Origin: Mastigias papua
Taxonomy: Eukaryota; Cnidaria; Scyphozoa; Rhizostomeae; Mastigiidae
NCBI GenBank assembly: GCA_964019165.1
Contig: OZ025278.1
Coordinates: 3,467,378-3,531,377, forward strand
Reading direction: 5' to 3'
Length of the DNA: 64,000 nt
Each line of letters starts with the position of its first letter. The stretch's first letter is position 1. This document shows positions 53,440 to 64,000 of the stretch, piece by piece. The position numbers and the translations under genes are program-made. The notes beneath the pieces are model-generated. The model searched no databases. It was not told where the DNA came from and was given only the letters and a program-made list of their open reading frames with translations.

Positions 53440-53842
53440 TTGGGTTTTTATAAGAAACCGACATCAAGGCCTAGTTCTTAACGTTTTGTAGTATTGGATC
53501 CATCTTGATGACATTTTCTTAACTTCTAGCCACATTTTAGTTCAAAAAGGTTCTTAAAGCTTTCTTAATTTACTGAAAAAAGCAGTGAAAACGAAAACAA
53601 AACGTAAAAACACAGTCTTTTCTAGTGCCCATAAGGCGTATTGGCTTTTAAGCACATAAAACATACTAAAGTGGATACTTCTAAATCCGTGGAGGAAAAA
53701 CATGTTTCCAAAAAGGTGAAAGATGGCACAGAAATTCCTAAGGTTTCTTGACTCTTTCCATGTAGTTCTAAAAGTTTCTTAAATTTTTGGCTGTCTAGTT
53801 CATAGGTTTCTTGCAAAGTGATTTCTTATAAAAAACCGTGTA
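53440..53842 (-). mobile_element. MITE-like family A, copy 5 (most complete)
   Basis: Left end GGGTTTTTATAAGAAACCG and right end GATTTCTTATAAAAAACCGT(GTA) are inverted repeats. The interior (AGCCACATTTTAGTTC; GTGAAAGATGGCACAGAAAT; GTAGTTCTAAAAGTTTCTTA) is the reverse complement of the copies at 5917, 8098 and 10820 and collinear with 7121-7394. About 403 bp. Confidence 0.75.
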
Positions 53843-53844
53843 GT

Positions 53845-54530
53845 GTTGTAGAAATATTACGTGTTAAATGTTGCGACATGATACTATAGACATAACAACT
53901 TTGTTATTGCTATAGACATTACAACTACAACTTGCAACTGGGTTCCTAATATTCAATTGTTTCCAATGACAAAAAAATCCAAACTGAACAGCTTCTACAT
54001 AGGTAGAATAATACATGTAGCTGGTTCTCTAGTAATGTCATTTTAGTCTCTAGGTAATTTAACTATGAAGCAATTCTCGGGGGTATATCGCTGACCAAGG
54101 GAATCATGCGCGTTTTATCTTCTTGTTTCATTATGGGTTGCAGCCTGATTTTGACTTTCAAATCTATGAGTCTGTACAAATCCCTTTGTGTCGCGTTTTA
54201 AATACAAATTAACATTAAAACTTTAATAGCATTCGGAGAACTGAGAAAGCCCCCGAATTTAGGCCTTGAGTTGAGGATACAAGTGTGATCTTCACAGCTG
54301 GAGGAGCTTCACATACACATACATAGTATTTTGGCAGCATGGGTGAATCAACCCTTGACAAATTGGTGAGGGACTAACTTTAGAATCTATTAAGAAGCCC
54401 GAAAACTCTTGAGACCTGTTCAAACGCTCATGACTCTTCATTCAACTATGCTGTAATTTCATGCTAAGCAAAAATCCAGAGCGCTTTAACATCCAGTGGA
54501 GAATCGAGAATAGCTGAGCAAAATTTGATA
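53845..54530. other. No recognised feature
   Basis: Nothing I can support in either strand. Confidence 0.4.
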
Positions 54531-54534
54531 ACTG

Positions 54535-54700
54535 TTCAAGACTCTCATTCAAAAATTTCTATTCCTCTATGTGTTGTTGAGTGTTGTCGAGAGCTTTAGA
54601 ACACCTCCTCGAAACTAAGCATGCATTTTACGATTTTACTATTTTTCCCGCCAAAACATTGAAATAGCAAATGACAACTTGAGTCAGTTCTACTACTTGC
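54535..54700 (+). repeat. Family G repeat, copy 2
   Basis: AAGACTCTCATTCAAAAATT, TGTGTTGTTGAGTGTTGTCG(AGAGCTTT) and TTTTTCCCGCCAAAACATT follow the order of 35735-35890. Confidence 0.6.
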
Positions 54701-54944
54701 AGCCTGCGGTGAAAGCGCTATTCTTATCATGAAATCAAAATGCGGATAAAGGCTATGAGATCCAGTCACCTTTACGGGCAAATTTGACGCCGGAGTAGGA
54801 AATAATTAGTTCGTGTCTCTCGTGTCTGCTCTTGCAGAAAAATAGAAAGAAAAGTGGAGAGCGTTTAACATTAGGCCTTTATTTAATAAAACTGGTTCCC
54901 CAAACTTCACAGTTGCGATGTTGGTATCCCCTAGCCGTAACTGT

Positions 54945-55085
54945 ATAGGTAACTATATATGTATATTTATAGTAAGATATGTATGTATTATATATTAATG
55001 TATATATGTATATATGTATCTATATATGTATTATATATTAATGTATATATGTATCTATATATGTATATATTTATAGTATATATAC
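54945..55085. repeat. AT-rich tandem region with a duplicated 40-bp block
   Basis: TATGTATTATATATTAATGT (then ATATATGTAT) occurs twice (about 54980 and 55027) among TATATGTA units. Confidence 0.85.
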
Positions 55086-55089
55086 TCTC

Positions 55090-57375
55090 TTTAGAAAGTG
55101 GTCTGTGTGCTCTTTTTCCTTGACTAGGTCTCCGCTCTCAAAAATCCTAGTTGTGCACCTGAACACCTACCAGGTAATTCATGTAGCATTTTGTCAGCCT
55201 CAGTTGAAAAAACACTACAAATATCAAAATAGAATAAGCGATTCTTATGAGTGCTGCACACCCCCATTCCCTAAACCCCCACAGATAACTCTGTTTACAT
55301 ACATCTCTTAAATCCTGGAGAAAACACATTTTTGAAGTTTATTCAGCATGATCAAGCATAAATCATGCTCTACAGAAAAGTGCAAGGATTAGGAAGGATT
55401 TTTAAACATCGAATTTGCAAATAAGAAAAGAGAGAACAAAACTAAAAACATCTGCCATACCTTGTAGGAAATTTCTTCATTAGAAATCTGTAGAATGAAA
55501 AGAAAAGTAATTATTAATATAGAAAAGGAATTCTATGATATATTAATATTTACTACTGTATTGAGTTGTTGGTTTCTATAAACAATTTGATCTAGAGCTG
55601 GAATGACAAGAGGTGGAAAATTTCCAAGATGTACAGAGAAGCAAATCATGGCTGTGAATCTAGTATTTGGTAACAATGTTACTTTCAAGCTCTAGAACCT
55701 ATATCAAATGAGTAAGTCCTCACGGCAGTAAAGCTGCTACTACATTCAAACAAAAATAGCTCCATTTTCAAGCTTATAATGATAAAGGAATAACTAACAA
55801 ATAAACTATTTAAGATCTATAGTCTAGTAGTGCATATTAACTAGTTTTATCTGTATTTCATATTTCAAATATTTTATTCATTGGTTGAAAGTGCAAACAG
55901 CTCTCAGCTGAAGTCTTCTATATACATAGAGCATATTCATCTCTTCTGTGAAATATCCTTTTGCTGTAGTTTTTGACTGTGTCATTATTTCAGTTTCAGT
56001 TTCATGCCACTTATCAGATGAATGAATTCATATCTACATGCCTTGTAGTAGCCAATTACCATGATCAGCTCAGTCATTCCAGGCAAATCATATTTCATGG
56101 TAGTGTTGGATTTGTGAATTTTAATATTTAGGTTCAGGTAGCATAAAAAGAAATTCAATAGTGATAATGAGTTCTTAGTGAGATTGATACTAGTAACCTT
56201 GCAAATGATTAATAGCATTTTGTAATGGGATCACACTTTTTGGCGGAAATTAGGAGTGAACCCAAGAGAGATTAGATGGTGACAATTGCAAGATATCTTT
56301 AAATGCTCATATAACTATGTTTCAAGGAAAAATAGGAACATGACTGTTAACAAAAGCAGGGCAGTCCTAGGCATTTTCTTTGGAGGGTGTAGGACCTACA
56401 ATTCATGAACAAAAATGCATATTGTTCCCATGATTGAAGAATATCTGCTCAAATTTTGAAGCATTATGCGTTGAATTTGTCTATGAATCATTTGCATCTA
56501 TTACAGTAGCAAATTCATAAACTTTCCACTACATTGCAGCACCTACATCTTCTTCTTGGGCTCCTAGGATACAAAATATCAGAGCAATTTCCCAACAGAA
56601 ATGGCAAGTTTCATACTTTGCCAACAGAATTGTTTTCTGGGGTGTTTGGCAACTCCTACATCTGACTGTAGATACACAACTGAATAACAGAAAGACTTAG
56701 AGAAGTATACATTAAGTATGAAGGTGCTTCACATTGAGCAAAATTTGCTGATTGGCAATAAGGGTGTTTTTGAAAAGGATCATGTGGTGATTCAGTATTC
56801 ATGCACCCAAATCCATGCTCTGGACTAAGAAAAGAAAGTGAGGAATGTGAGAGGTAACTAAATGTTATCAGTGGCAGCACCATATGGGACTGGGGGTACA
56901 TGTCCCCCCCCCAGTGTTCTCCAGGATCAATTTTTTAATTTTTTCCAGTTCAAGGAGAAAAAGATGGAGGAGGTGGGAGATATCTAGCAAGGTGTTTTTC
57001 TATGTCATAGCATTTCAGTATCACTTTTTAGGTGCATATTCTATTGCACAGTACACTAAAGGGTGTGATCAAAAGGGCATTGCCTGCTAAAATCTCTTCC
57101 AGTCTATGATGGCTGTCATCAACCCTGAATGTTGTGTTTTTGGCAAATCATCTACCTAAACACTCATCATTGAACATTCTGGAGGCCTGGTACATGTGTT
57201 TTTATCACAACCACTTTATAATGAACCTACATGTAGAAGGCCAAGGAAATTAAGGATTTTTCTGGTAAAGACAAAATCCATAAAGAACTTTCAATCTAAA
57301 ATAAATTTATCACAGGAAACAACCAATAGTTAGGAGGCTAGCATTAGCCCCATTAATTACAGTCAAATTCACATG
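55090..57375. other. No recognised feature; repeat-poor stretch
   Basis: The least repetitive part of the window. Frames at 55105-55311 (plus), 55985-56218 (minus) and 56656-56901 (minus) have no recognisable domain. It could hold regulatory sequence or an unrecognised exon. Confidence 0.35.

Positions 57376-57378
<3 letters not shown>

Positions 57379-57469
<91 letters not shown>
57379..57469. repeat. (TA)n microsatellite
   Basis: Pure TA run of about 45 units. Confidence 0.95.
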
Positions 57470-57471
<2 letters not shown>

Positions 57472-58082
57472 TCAGAATCTCCATTTACAAGCATGCCTGT
57501 CTCAATTTGCATATAACGTCACTTATCACTTAGCTACACCTTAGCATGTGCTTTGTGAATAGGACAGGGCCATGGCCCATGTGCTTTGACATCTTCGATG
57601 ATGGGCGACAGTCAGGATAAGGTTGTGCTGTGTTGCTCGTTGCTACTGGTAATGCAATTGCCTTCAATACTTTATAGTCTTCAAGATTTAGTAATCCTTA
57701 ACCGTTTCTAATACAAATTACATGCACGTGGTATGAATACTATCTGGACTATCTGTCTATCTATGATTCTCTGAAAGGAGAAATATTCTAGATTAAACTC
57801 ACGTGGCTTCATTTTCAACCCAGGAATAAAGACTATTACCATACATAATCTACACCTGACTCCATGTAAGTTGTTAACAGGCTATTCCTCCACCACAATG
57901 ATGATTTTCTATCTAAATGATCATTTTTCAAAATAACTTACAACAGTATGACCATGAGTCTATGACTGCTTCTTGTTCCGCCCACTGTTCTGCTCAGAGT
58001 TCATCTTTCGCGCCATGCGAATAAGAGGCTACAACTGCTAGCCTCATCAACCACTGCACATCTGCGCGGCTGTCAGTTAGCC

Positions 58083-58145
58083 TACCGTAAATCGTCGAAT
58101 TTGCCCCCTTCTCAAAGTCTCCTCGGATAACCCCCATGCTATAGC
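58083..58145 (+). repeat. Family E end fragment
   Basis: TACCGTAAATCGTCGAATTT followed by GCCCCC and CTCGGATAACCCCC resembles the E left end (TACCGTAAATCCTCGAATAA). No right partner found. Confidence 0.5.
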
Positions 58146-58827
58146 TCCAATATTTTAATATGCCTGGCTTTCCTTCCTCCTATATTTTTCAAATTTTTGC
58201 TTTTCTTTTAATGCTACAGTGGTTCCTGAACATTACCTATACTATCTTCATGAATTTTACAAGTATCAAGCCATCTTATATCTATATCGCTCTTAACTGT
58301 ATTTTTATTAGAAACAGATAAGTTTGACCGAGTTTAAATTATTCCTAATGTTCTTTTAACATTGTTCTTTTCGCAAGAGTGATTCTTTGCACATATTTGA
58401 GACGCTACATGCAGTATGCAGTCCCTAGTTTTAATTTCAATTTAATTTCATCAACCAATGTAAACATACACTTACACATACAAGATATAGATAAAGTTAC
58501 TAAACGTAAGCATACTACCCTACGGCATCACATACAAATACTACAAAATTTTTAACATTGGCTGACTAAGGAGGAGCTCTCAAAGTAGGTCAACTAATCG
58601 ATCGGGATAGACCCCCCCCCCCGAAAAAAAAAAGAAAGAAAGGAAAATATATATAAATATATATACTTATAAGTAAAAATCATGAACTAGATTACCCTTA
58701 TAAATTAGAATGAGAATCGATGAAATAAGACGACAATTTAGATCTAATAAGTGAAATGTAACCAGCAATACGTAAAAGTCGCGGCAGAGTATCGTACAAT
58801 TTAGAGCCAAAGTATTTTACTTTTCAG

Positions 58828-58940
58828 TAGGATTCTGACCATATATGGTAAGACCAGACCCACTTTGCATGATGATTGGTCAATTAGGTTAGGAGAAAAT
58901 GGATCTGACAAGGCTCTCAAATATTTGACGGCTATTTTAC
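58828..58940. mobile_element. Palindromic MITE family F, copy 3 (partial)
   Basis: TTTGCATGATGATTGGTCAA, TTAGGAGAAAATGGATCTGA and CTCTCAAATATTTGACGGCT match the right arm of the copies at 27315 and 39700. The left arm is mostly lost. Confidence 0.6.
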
Positions 58941-58944
58941 TGTT

Positions 58945-60230
58945 TTGAGTAAGACATTCGGCCTGGCTACTTTTGAGAATAAAGCAAAGAATGCTCGTGC
59001 TTAGAAGCAATTTCACCAGAATTTTTGGCAAAAGGACTGTGAGTAGTTACATGTATGAGTAGTTGAATGTTTGGGAATTCTCAATAAGTCACAAAAAACT
59101 GTAAGCACTTTCTAGCAGTGGTCATATGTTTTCAGCAAATTGAGCCTCAGTGTTCATATATAGTATGTTCTAGCAAAGAAACAGTGTGTATTTTCGAAGC
59201 ATTCAGATTTCGAATTTGAAAATCATTCCTCCTGTAGACTATCATGACTCAATTGGTTACAATAAACTCTAAGCGTGTCACAGACCTTTTTAACACCAAG
59301 CTTCCTTGATTTATGAATAGTTCGAGAAGAAGGTCAAAAACAGATCATCTTCGATTTAACAACCAATGTGTTTATTATGAGAGAAATTACACAGTTTCCG
59401 TGAACGAGTTCCCAAGCTTGAATATTAATCAAGAAAGTTATGCAATTTATAAAGATAAGAGACTGTTGCTATAGTTTCGGAATAAATCTTTTCGATTATC
59501 TTTTGGAACGAATTGCGCTCGAAAGCCGAGGTTCCACTGCACTGAAACTGAGGACGGACTTCACATTTAGTACTTGCCCATTTTCAGAACAATAAAACAT
59601 TTTATTCTGACTTACATTAGATTATTGATTTCGCACTTAAAGCAAAAGAGATCTGTTTGGTTAAGAGTAAACGTCCGGGAAATGTTTGCAATAAATGATT
59701 TATGCATGGATATGTAGCCATGGAAACACATGCATATATTTAATGCTATTACTAATAGCACCTACAGCTACAATTACTGCCAAAATCTTGTAACACTTAC
59801 ATCACTTTTTGACTCATAGAGCAAAATACCCCTCTCCCCCCTCAGAGCAATGTTTAATTAATCAGGGATTACTCGCAACAGACACGTCAGTTTGATCTCA
59901 AATAGTACTCTAGCAACTAAGCTTTTTCCTCAACCTTGTTTTAAAGGGAGGGGGAGGGGATCACTAGCCGTCACATTTGACAGGAAATTTATTATTGCCA
60001 AATAAACTTCATTTTTTAATCGGTGTTCCAAGCACTTCTGGCAGTGATTGTAGCTTCGACAAGGAACGTACAGAAGCAAAGGGTATGGGGTGTCATACCC
60101 CATCCTGTACTTTCTGCAGAGCCCGTCGACGATTTTCTTGGCATGTCAGTAAACTTTGGCAAAACGATCATCGCTTGTCGGAAACCATGGTAGCTTACTC
60201 AAACCTGTTGAAATCTCCTTCATGATTTCA
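58945..60230. other. No recognised feature
   Basis: No gene, RNA or clear repeat seen. Confidence 0.4.
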
Positions 60231-60232
60231 GT

Positions 60233-60330
60233 GCAGAAACTTTCTGAAGACTATCTCAGCAAGAATGTCTGAGTTTGTAACACTGCAGTTTTACGCAGAC
60301 GTTCAGAAACTACACAAACATAACATTGAA
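60233..60330 (-). repeat. Family C-related fragment
   Basis: Contains AGCAAGAATGTCTGAGTTTG and TAACACTGCAGTTTTACG, the reverse orientation of 43640-43750. Confidence 0.45.
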
Positions 60331-60334
60331 ATAT

Positions 60335-62450
60335 ATAAATTATCGCAAGAAACCGATGCAAATTAAAGAAAAGAGACGATGGGCTTGTGTGAAAATAGGA
60401 ATGTTAAGTCTGTTTTACATGGGATTTTGTCTTCTGTACAAAATTCACTTTGACTACCTTCTCATTTCTGCTCCCGTGGTTCAAATCATTTCGTACATAC
60501 ATTTCTTACGTCTCAAGCGTCTAGTACAGGACTTTCTCAAATTTTCAAGCAGTCAAGTACACCTTCAATCGTTGCCAAAATTGTTGGAACGAATTGCAGA
60601 TTGTTCACACTTTTCCATACCTAGCTTCCCCCCTCCCCCGTACAATGTTGTGTTACTGTGATATACGCTTGGCGTCTCTTAGTATTCTATCGTTTTCACA
60701 CTTAGCAACATCTTATCTACAGAATCAAACATTGTTTTCGGGGGGGGGGAGGGGGCTTTAAGTCACTTAAACGGCTCGCTTAGTATCATTACTATTTGTG
60801 TCAATAGCCTGCCTTTTAATCTCAGAGATGTGTGGTGTTCCAAGTGATTTTGGCAACGATTGTTTCTTATAAAACAAGCGTGTAATGTGCAAAGTGTATA
60901 ACAATATTGACAGTACCATTTCAACTACACTATGGCTTACGTTGAGAAATATAAGAAACATCGACACTGTTGGACAGTGCAATGCAATTAGAGACTGATA
61001 TAGATGTAGTTTTCTATAATCAGTTAAATTATAATTTAATTCCCCTTAGTCAAATATCTGATTTAGTTCAAATAGGCAGGCTTGGTTTGGCTGACCACTT
61101 CGTCATAGCCTGTGATTGAATTAAGCAAATCGCGTAACAAGGCCATAGATATAAGAATGAAATCGAAAAACACATCCTTCTGAAATATTTCAAATCGCAA
61201 ATGGGCTAATTCTGTTAAGGTAATAGCATTACTGGAGAGGACAAAGTGCAGCCTCTTTGCACTGTAAGTAAAATATGTTTTTGATTTAGCACTATAAAAT
61301 ATAGTCGCATGGACGGAAGCTAACAAGCAATAGGCATGATTGTTTTAAAATTTTTGAAAGGAAAAGGGACGCTGCATTGAGCAAAAGCATTTTGTGAGCG
61401 AAGTGAGATTCTGTCCAGCGAAGGTCAGCAATGAATTCGTTCGCTACCGAAAAATATAACGACAGATAAAAGTTAAGCTTCTTCATAAAGTAGTGCTAAC
61501 TAGGATGGTTTAATCAATGAGTCATGGGTGACAAGGCTGCAGGGAGAAATGAGGGGGTTACTATAAGAGAAATTGCTTTCTAGAGCAGTTAATGCGCATT
61601 AAACTGCTATACAGGATTCTAAGAGTCTTTGATATAACACGGCATAAAGAATACATTACAAAGTATAAGAATGCAGCTACGCTTCAAATGCAAGTATATT
61701 GGACTTAGGAAAGCTGTTCTGCGAAAAAGAATGGAATAATTATTTCTGCTTTAACCATGTCGGTGGCAAATGATTTTAGTCATTACCCTGTGGGAGTCAC
61801 TGCTTCGAAACAGGGGCATGGTTGCCCACCTTTTTGACATTTGTAATCCTCGTTACATATCTAGCGATATGGCATGTCCCAATGGTGCTGTCATTGTTAC
61901 CTATGTAATGCTTCCCAGCATTTCTGCCCTACTTTGTGAAGATGAAAATTGTCTTTTAACACAAAATATTAGATTTTATAGGCAATATTCGTATGTAGTC
62001 AAGATTGGGAGTTTTACAACTTTTGGACACTCATTGTTGGTAGTTGTTGTTCCACCTTTACCCTGCAATTTCTACTGAAGCAAGCCCACTGCTCGTATAC
62101 GGCACTGATCTAACTTGTTGACGACCTAGTTCGAGCTGTTATTGCTTTCAAATCTTTTTCTCGATATAGACTTTAGGAACCAGCTTGTTATTAAACAAGC
62201 AACAATTGATTTTTTTAAATTTTGTCAGGGTGAATCTACTTTACCATACAGTGTATGCCTTAAAATCATTGACGTAATAAACTAAATTCTTACATCTACC
62301 GGTTTTTTGATGATATGTTAAGTTCTACGGTTTACACTACCCCTCTTTCAAACTTTTCCGTTTTAATTGCCATCTATCGCCCATTCATACTGCTCTATTT
62401 TTGTACACAATCAAACATAATATTCTGTGAAGTGAAAGTGAGAGAAAATA
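60335..62450. other. No recognised gene; one isolated MITE end
   Basis: TTTCTTATAAAACAAGCGTG(TA) at 60863-60884 is a right end of the TACACG...ATAAG superfamily without a visible partner. A G-rich run lies at 60739-60755. The frame at 60326-60661 shows no family motif. Confidence 0.4.
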
Positions 62451-62454
62451 AGTG

Positions 62455-62528
62455 ACCCGAGGGGTACTCGAACTTATGAACCTCCTCCTTATACGCCGAG
62501 TTTTCTACCACAGAACTATCTAGTCACG
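62455..62528 (-). mobile_element. tRNA-like SINE head
   Basis: On the minus strand: A-box-like TAGTTCTGTGGTAGAAAACT (62518-62499) and B-box-like AAGTTCGAGTACC (62475-62463), with tRNA-like spacing. No complete acceptor stem is evident, so I read it as a SINE or tRNA-derived fragment and not a working tRNA. Confidence 0.5.
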
Positions 62529-62529
62529 C

Positions 62530-64000
62530 TTTCAAGCCATTGCTCAAGAGTAAGTCATTTACTCGCACTGCCCCTCTCTGTGCCAATTTGGACAGAGGGG
62601 CCATCGGATCTCCACTGCAACGCGCTGTTGCCAGAGGGCTTACCAGGCACAAATATCCGTCTTTGTGCGTTCGCATTAAAAACAGAGGATACCATTCCTA
62701 TTGCAACACACTGACAAAAAGTATCTTCTTAGGTCAAGACATAATGATATCTAGCTAAAAATACCAGCAATAGGCAAAGATGACCTAGGTCTGCATTGAT
62801 AAAAATCTGAAATAGCTGCGGAACTGCCAAATCATTACCAACCATAGAAACACGACATGATGAGAAATGAATTTAATCTGCTTCAGAAGTAATTCTGAAA
62901 CAATTATAATTGATTCTAGAGATGCTTAGCCTTCGTAGGTGGGCTAGGTCAAGCTCGGATTGCTCACAGGCCAATGTTGCAATAAGTTTTGAAATGATAA
63001 TTCATGTTTTGTAAATCATCATGAAGGAATTATCGATCCCCGCAAGAATCTACTTTAGAGACAGTCCTCTTTACAATCGCTTATTCGTGGGATTAATTTG
63101 TTTACGTTACTCGGATTTCCTTTAATCTTCGTTTGAGTCGATTCCACAGTCTTGTTAGCTAGCCACATAGTGTACTACTTATGATGTTTATTAAGCCATA
63201 TTTCTTGGGAGAAAAATATAATGACAAAAAGGTTCAGGAAGAGACAGTAGTATTGTTGAGGTAGTGAATCAGGCTGGAAGCGATTTGCAGTACAAGGCTT
63301 TTTATAAGTAACATAGCTCGAGGTCTTCACGTTTTCTTTACAAGGAAGCGGTCTATAAAAAAACAAAAAAGTAGAAAGTAAAATATTTCAAGCAACGTTT
63401 TCCATTATATATAACTTCTCTAAGGAACTTAGCAATTCTACATAATTTTATCACTGCAAACAGAGGAGAAAGGAGAAGCCAATTTCGCTGAAAATGTGTG
63501 TAATCCTTGTGGTAAGTGGTTCTTAGGTGGGTTTCCGTTGAAACTTGCAGTGTCCATAGTGCCCTGTCTTGACACTGAATACTTACGTCTATAGCACTGT
63601 ATGCGCAATTAAAGGAACTATTAAGACACTTTTAGTGTTAAAATATAATCAAAAGAGGTTCAAAAATGAGGAACATTCTAGAACTAGGCCTTATGCTAGG
63701 TTCCTTTTAAAAATATTTGTAGTTCTTGAAATTTCTTGTTCTGGGACCTATTTCGACCACTCTGTGGTACTTAAAGTTCCTCAATATCTGCATAATTGTA
63801 TCTGCACATTTAGCAACATAGACATTACCGTCGTAAGAGATAAGAGTTAAGATAGAATAATATAGTCATCGTAAATTTGAATGTAAACTCCTCTGTAAAA
63901 CACTGTTATATGGAATAAATACAATGTATGAGAATTTGACTGCAGTGACTGGGATTAGCTTCATAACTTTCGATTACTGATTCAAAGAGTATTTCTTATC
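62530..64000. other. No recognised gene; weak MITE-like end
   Basis: TACAAGGCTTTTTATAAGTA at about 63290 resembles the left end of the element at 32851, and 63590-63790 has AAAGTTCCTC- and GGTTCCTTTTAAAAA-like blocks, but I cannot define the element. Confidence 0.35.

Noticed and set aside
60027..60870. Two similar stretches around GGTGTTCCAAG...GATTGT at 60027 and 60836
   Set aside because: Only about 35 bp look alike and the borders are unclear, too weak to call a repeat.
62455..62528. Functional tRNA gene
   Set aside because: Box motifs only; no closed acceptor stem or clear anticodon loop.

Overview
This is eukaryotic animal DNA: AT-rich, very gene-poor and dominated by simple repeats and short non-autonomous transposons. 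The only gene I can support as intact is a BMP-family TGF-beta ligand on the minus strand, in two coding exons: exon 1 at 23097-23403 and exon 2 at 3484-4394, separated by an intron of about 18.7 kb. Joined, they encode a 405-residue prepro-protein with a signal peptide, a BMP-type prodomain, basic processing sites and a complete seven-cysteine knot. The intron falls just after the prodomain motif I-N-T-V-R, the position of the known BMP2/4 coding intron.

Organism: the animal BMP ligand, the jockey/CR1-like reverse transcriptase remnant, the elements ending in AGCCTGGTTTCCAT and those ending in ACCGTAAATCCTCGAATAAG suggest a marine invertebrate. I favour a cnidarian, perhaps an anthozoan, but this is inference from repeat style and could be wrong.

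Layout. 1-3483: gene 3' flank, with a decayed transposon end near 3 kb. 3484-23403: the BMP gene, whose intron holds at least nine MITE-like elements, four kinds of tandem array and several tetranucleotide tracts. 23404-23770: likely 5' UTR with a TATA/initiator pair at good spacing. 23770-64000: intergenic DNA with long (TA)n, (AC)n and (GT)n arrays, three tRNA-like (SINE) heads on the minus strand, a frameshifted non-LTR reverse transcriptase tail (about 39.9-40.7 kb) and more MITE copies.

The repeats fall into recurring families, recognised by comparing copies inside the window: a superfamily with ends like TACACG-T(n)-ATAAG (A and B types and relatives), a long-inverted-repeat family (C), an AGCCTGGTTTCCAT family with TTA/TAA flanks (D), a perfect 25-bp-TIR family (E), a palindromic family (F), and shorter shared blocks (G, H, I, J). 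The points most worth checking are a hammerhead-like core beside a 20-bp inverted repeat and a tRNA-derived SINE at 38.7-39.0 kb, a nested 135-bp insertion with a 7-bp duplication at 34.4 kb, and the unusual details of the BMP ligand. Family letters are my own labels; no database was searched.
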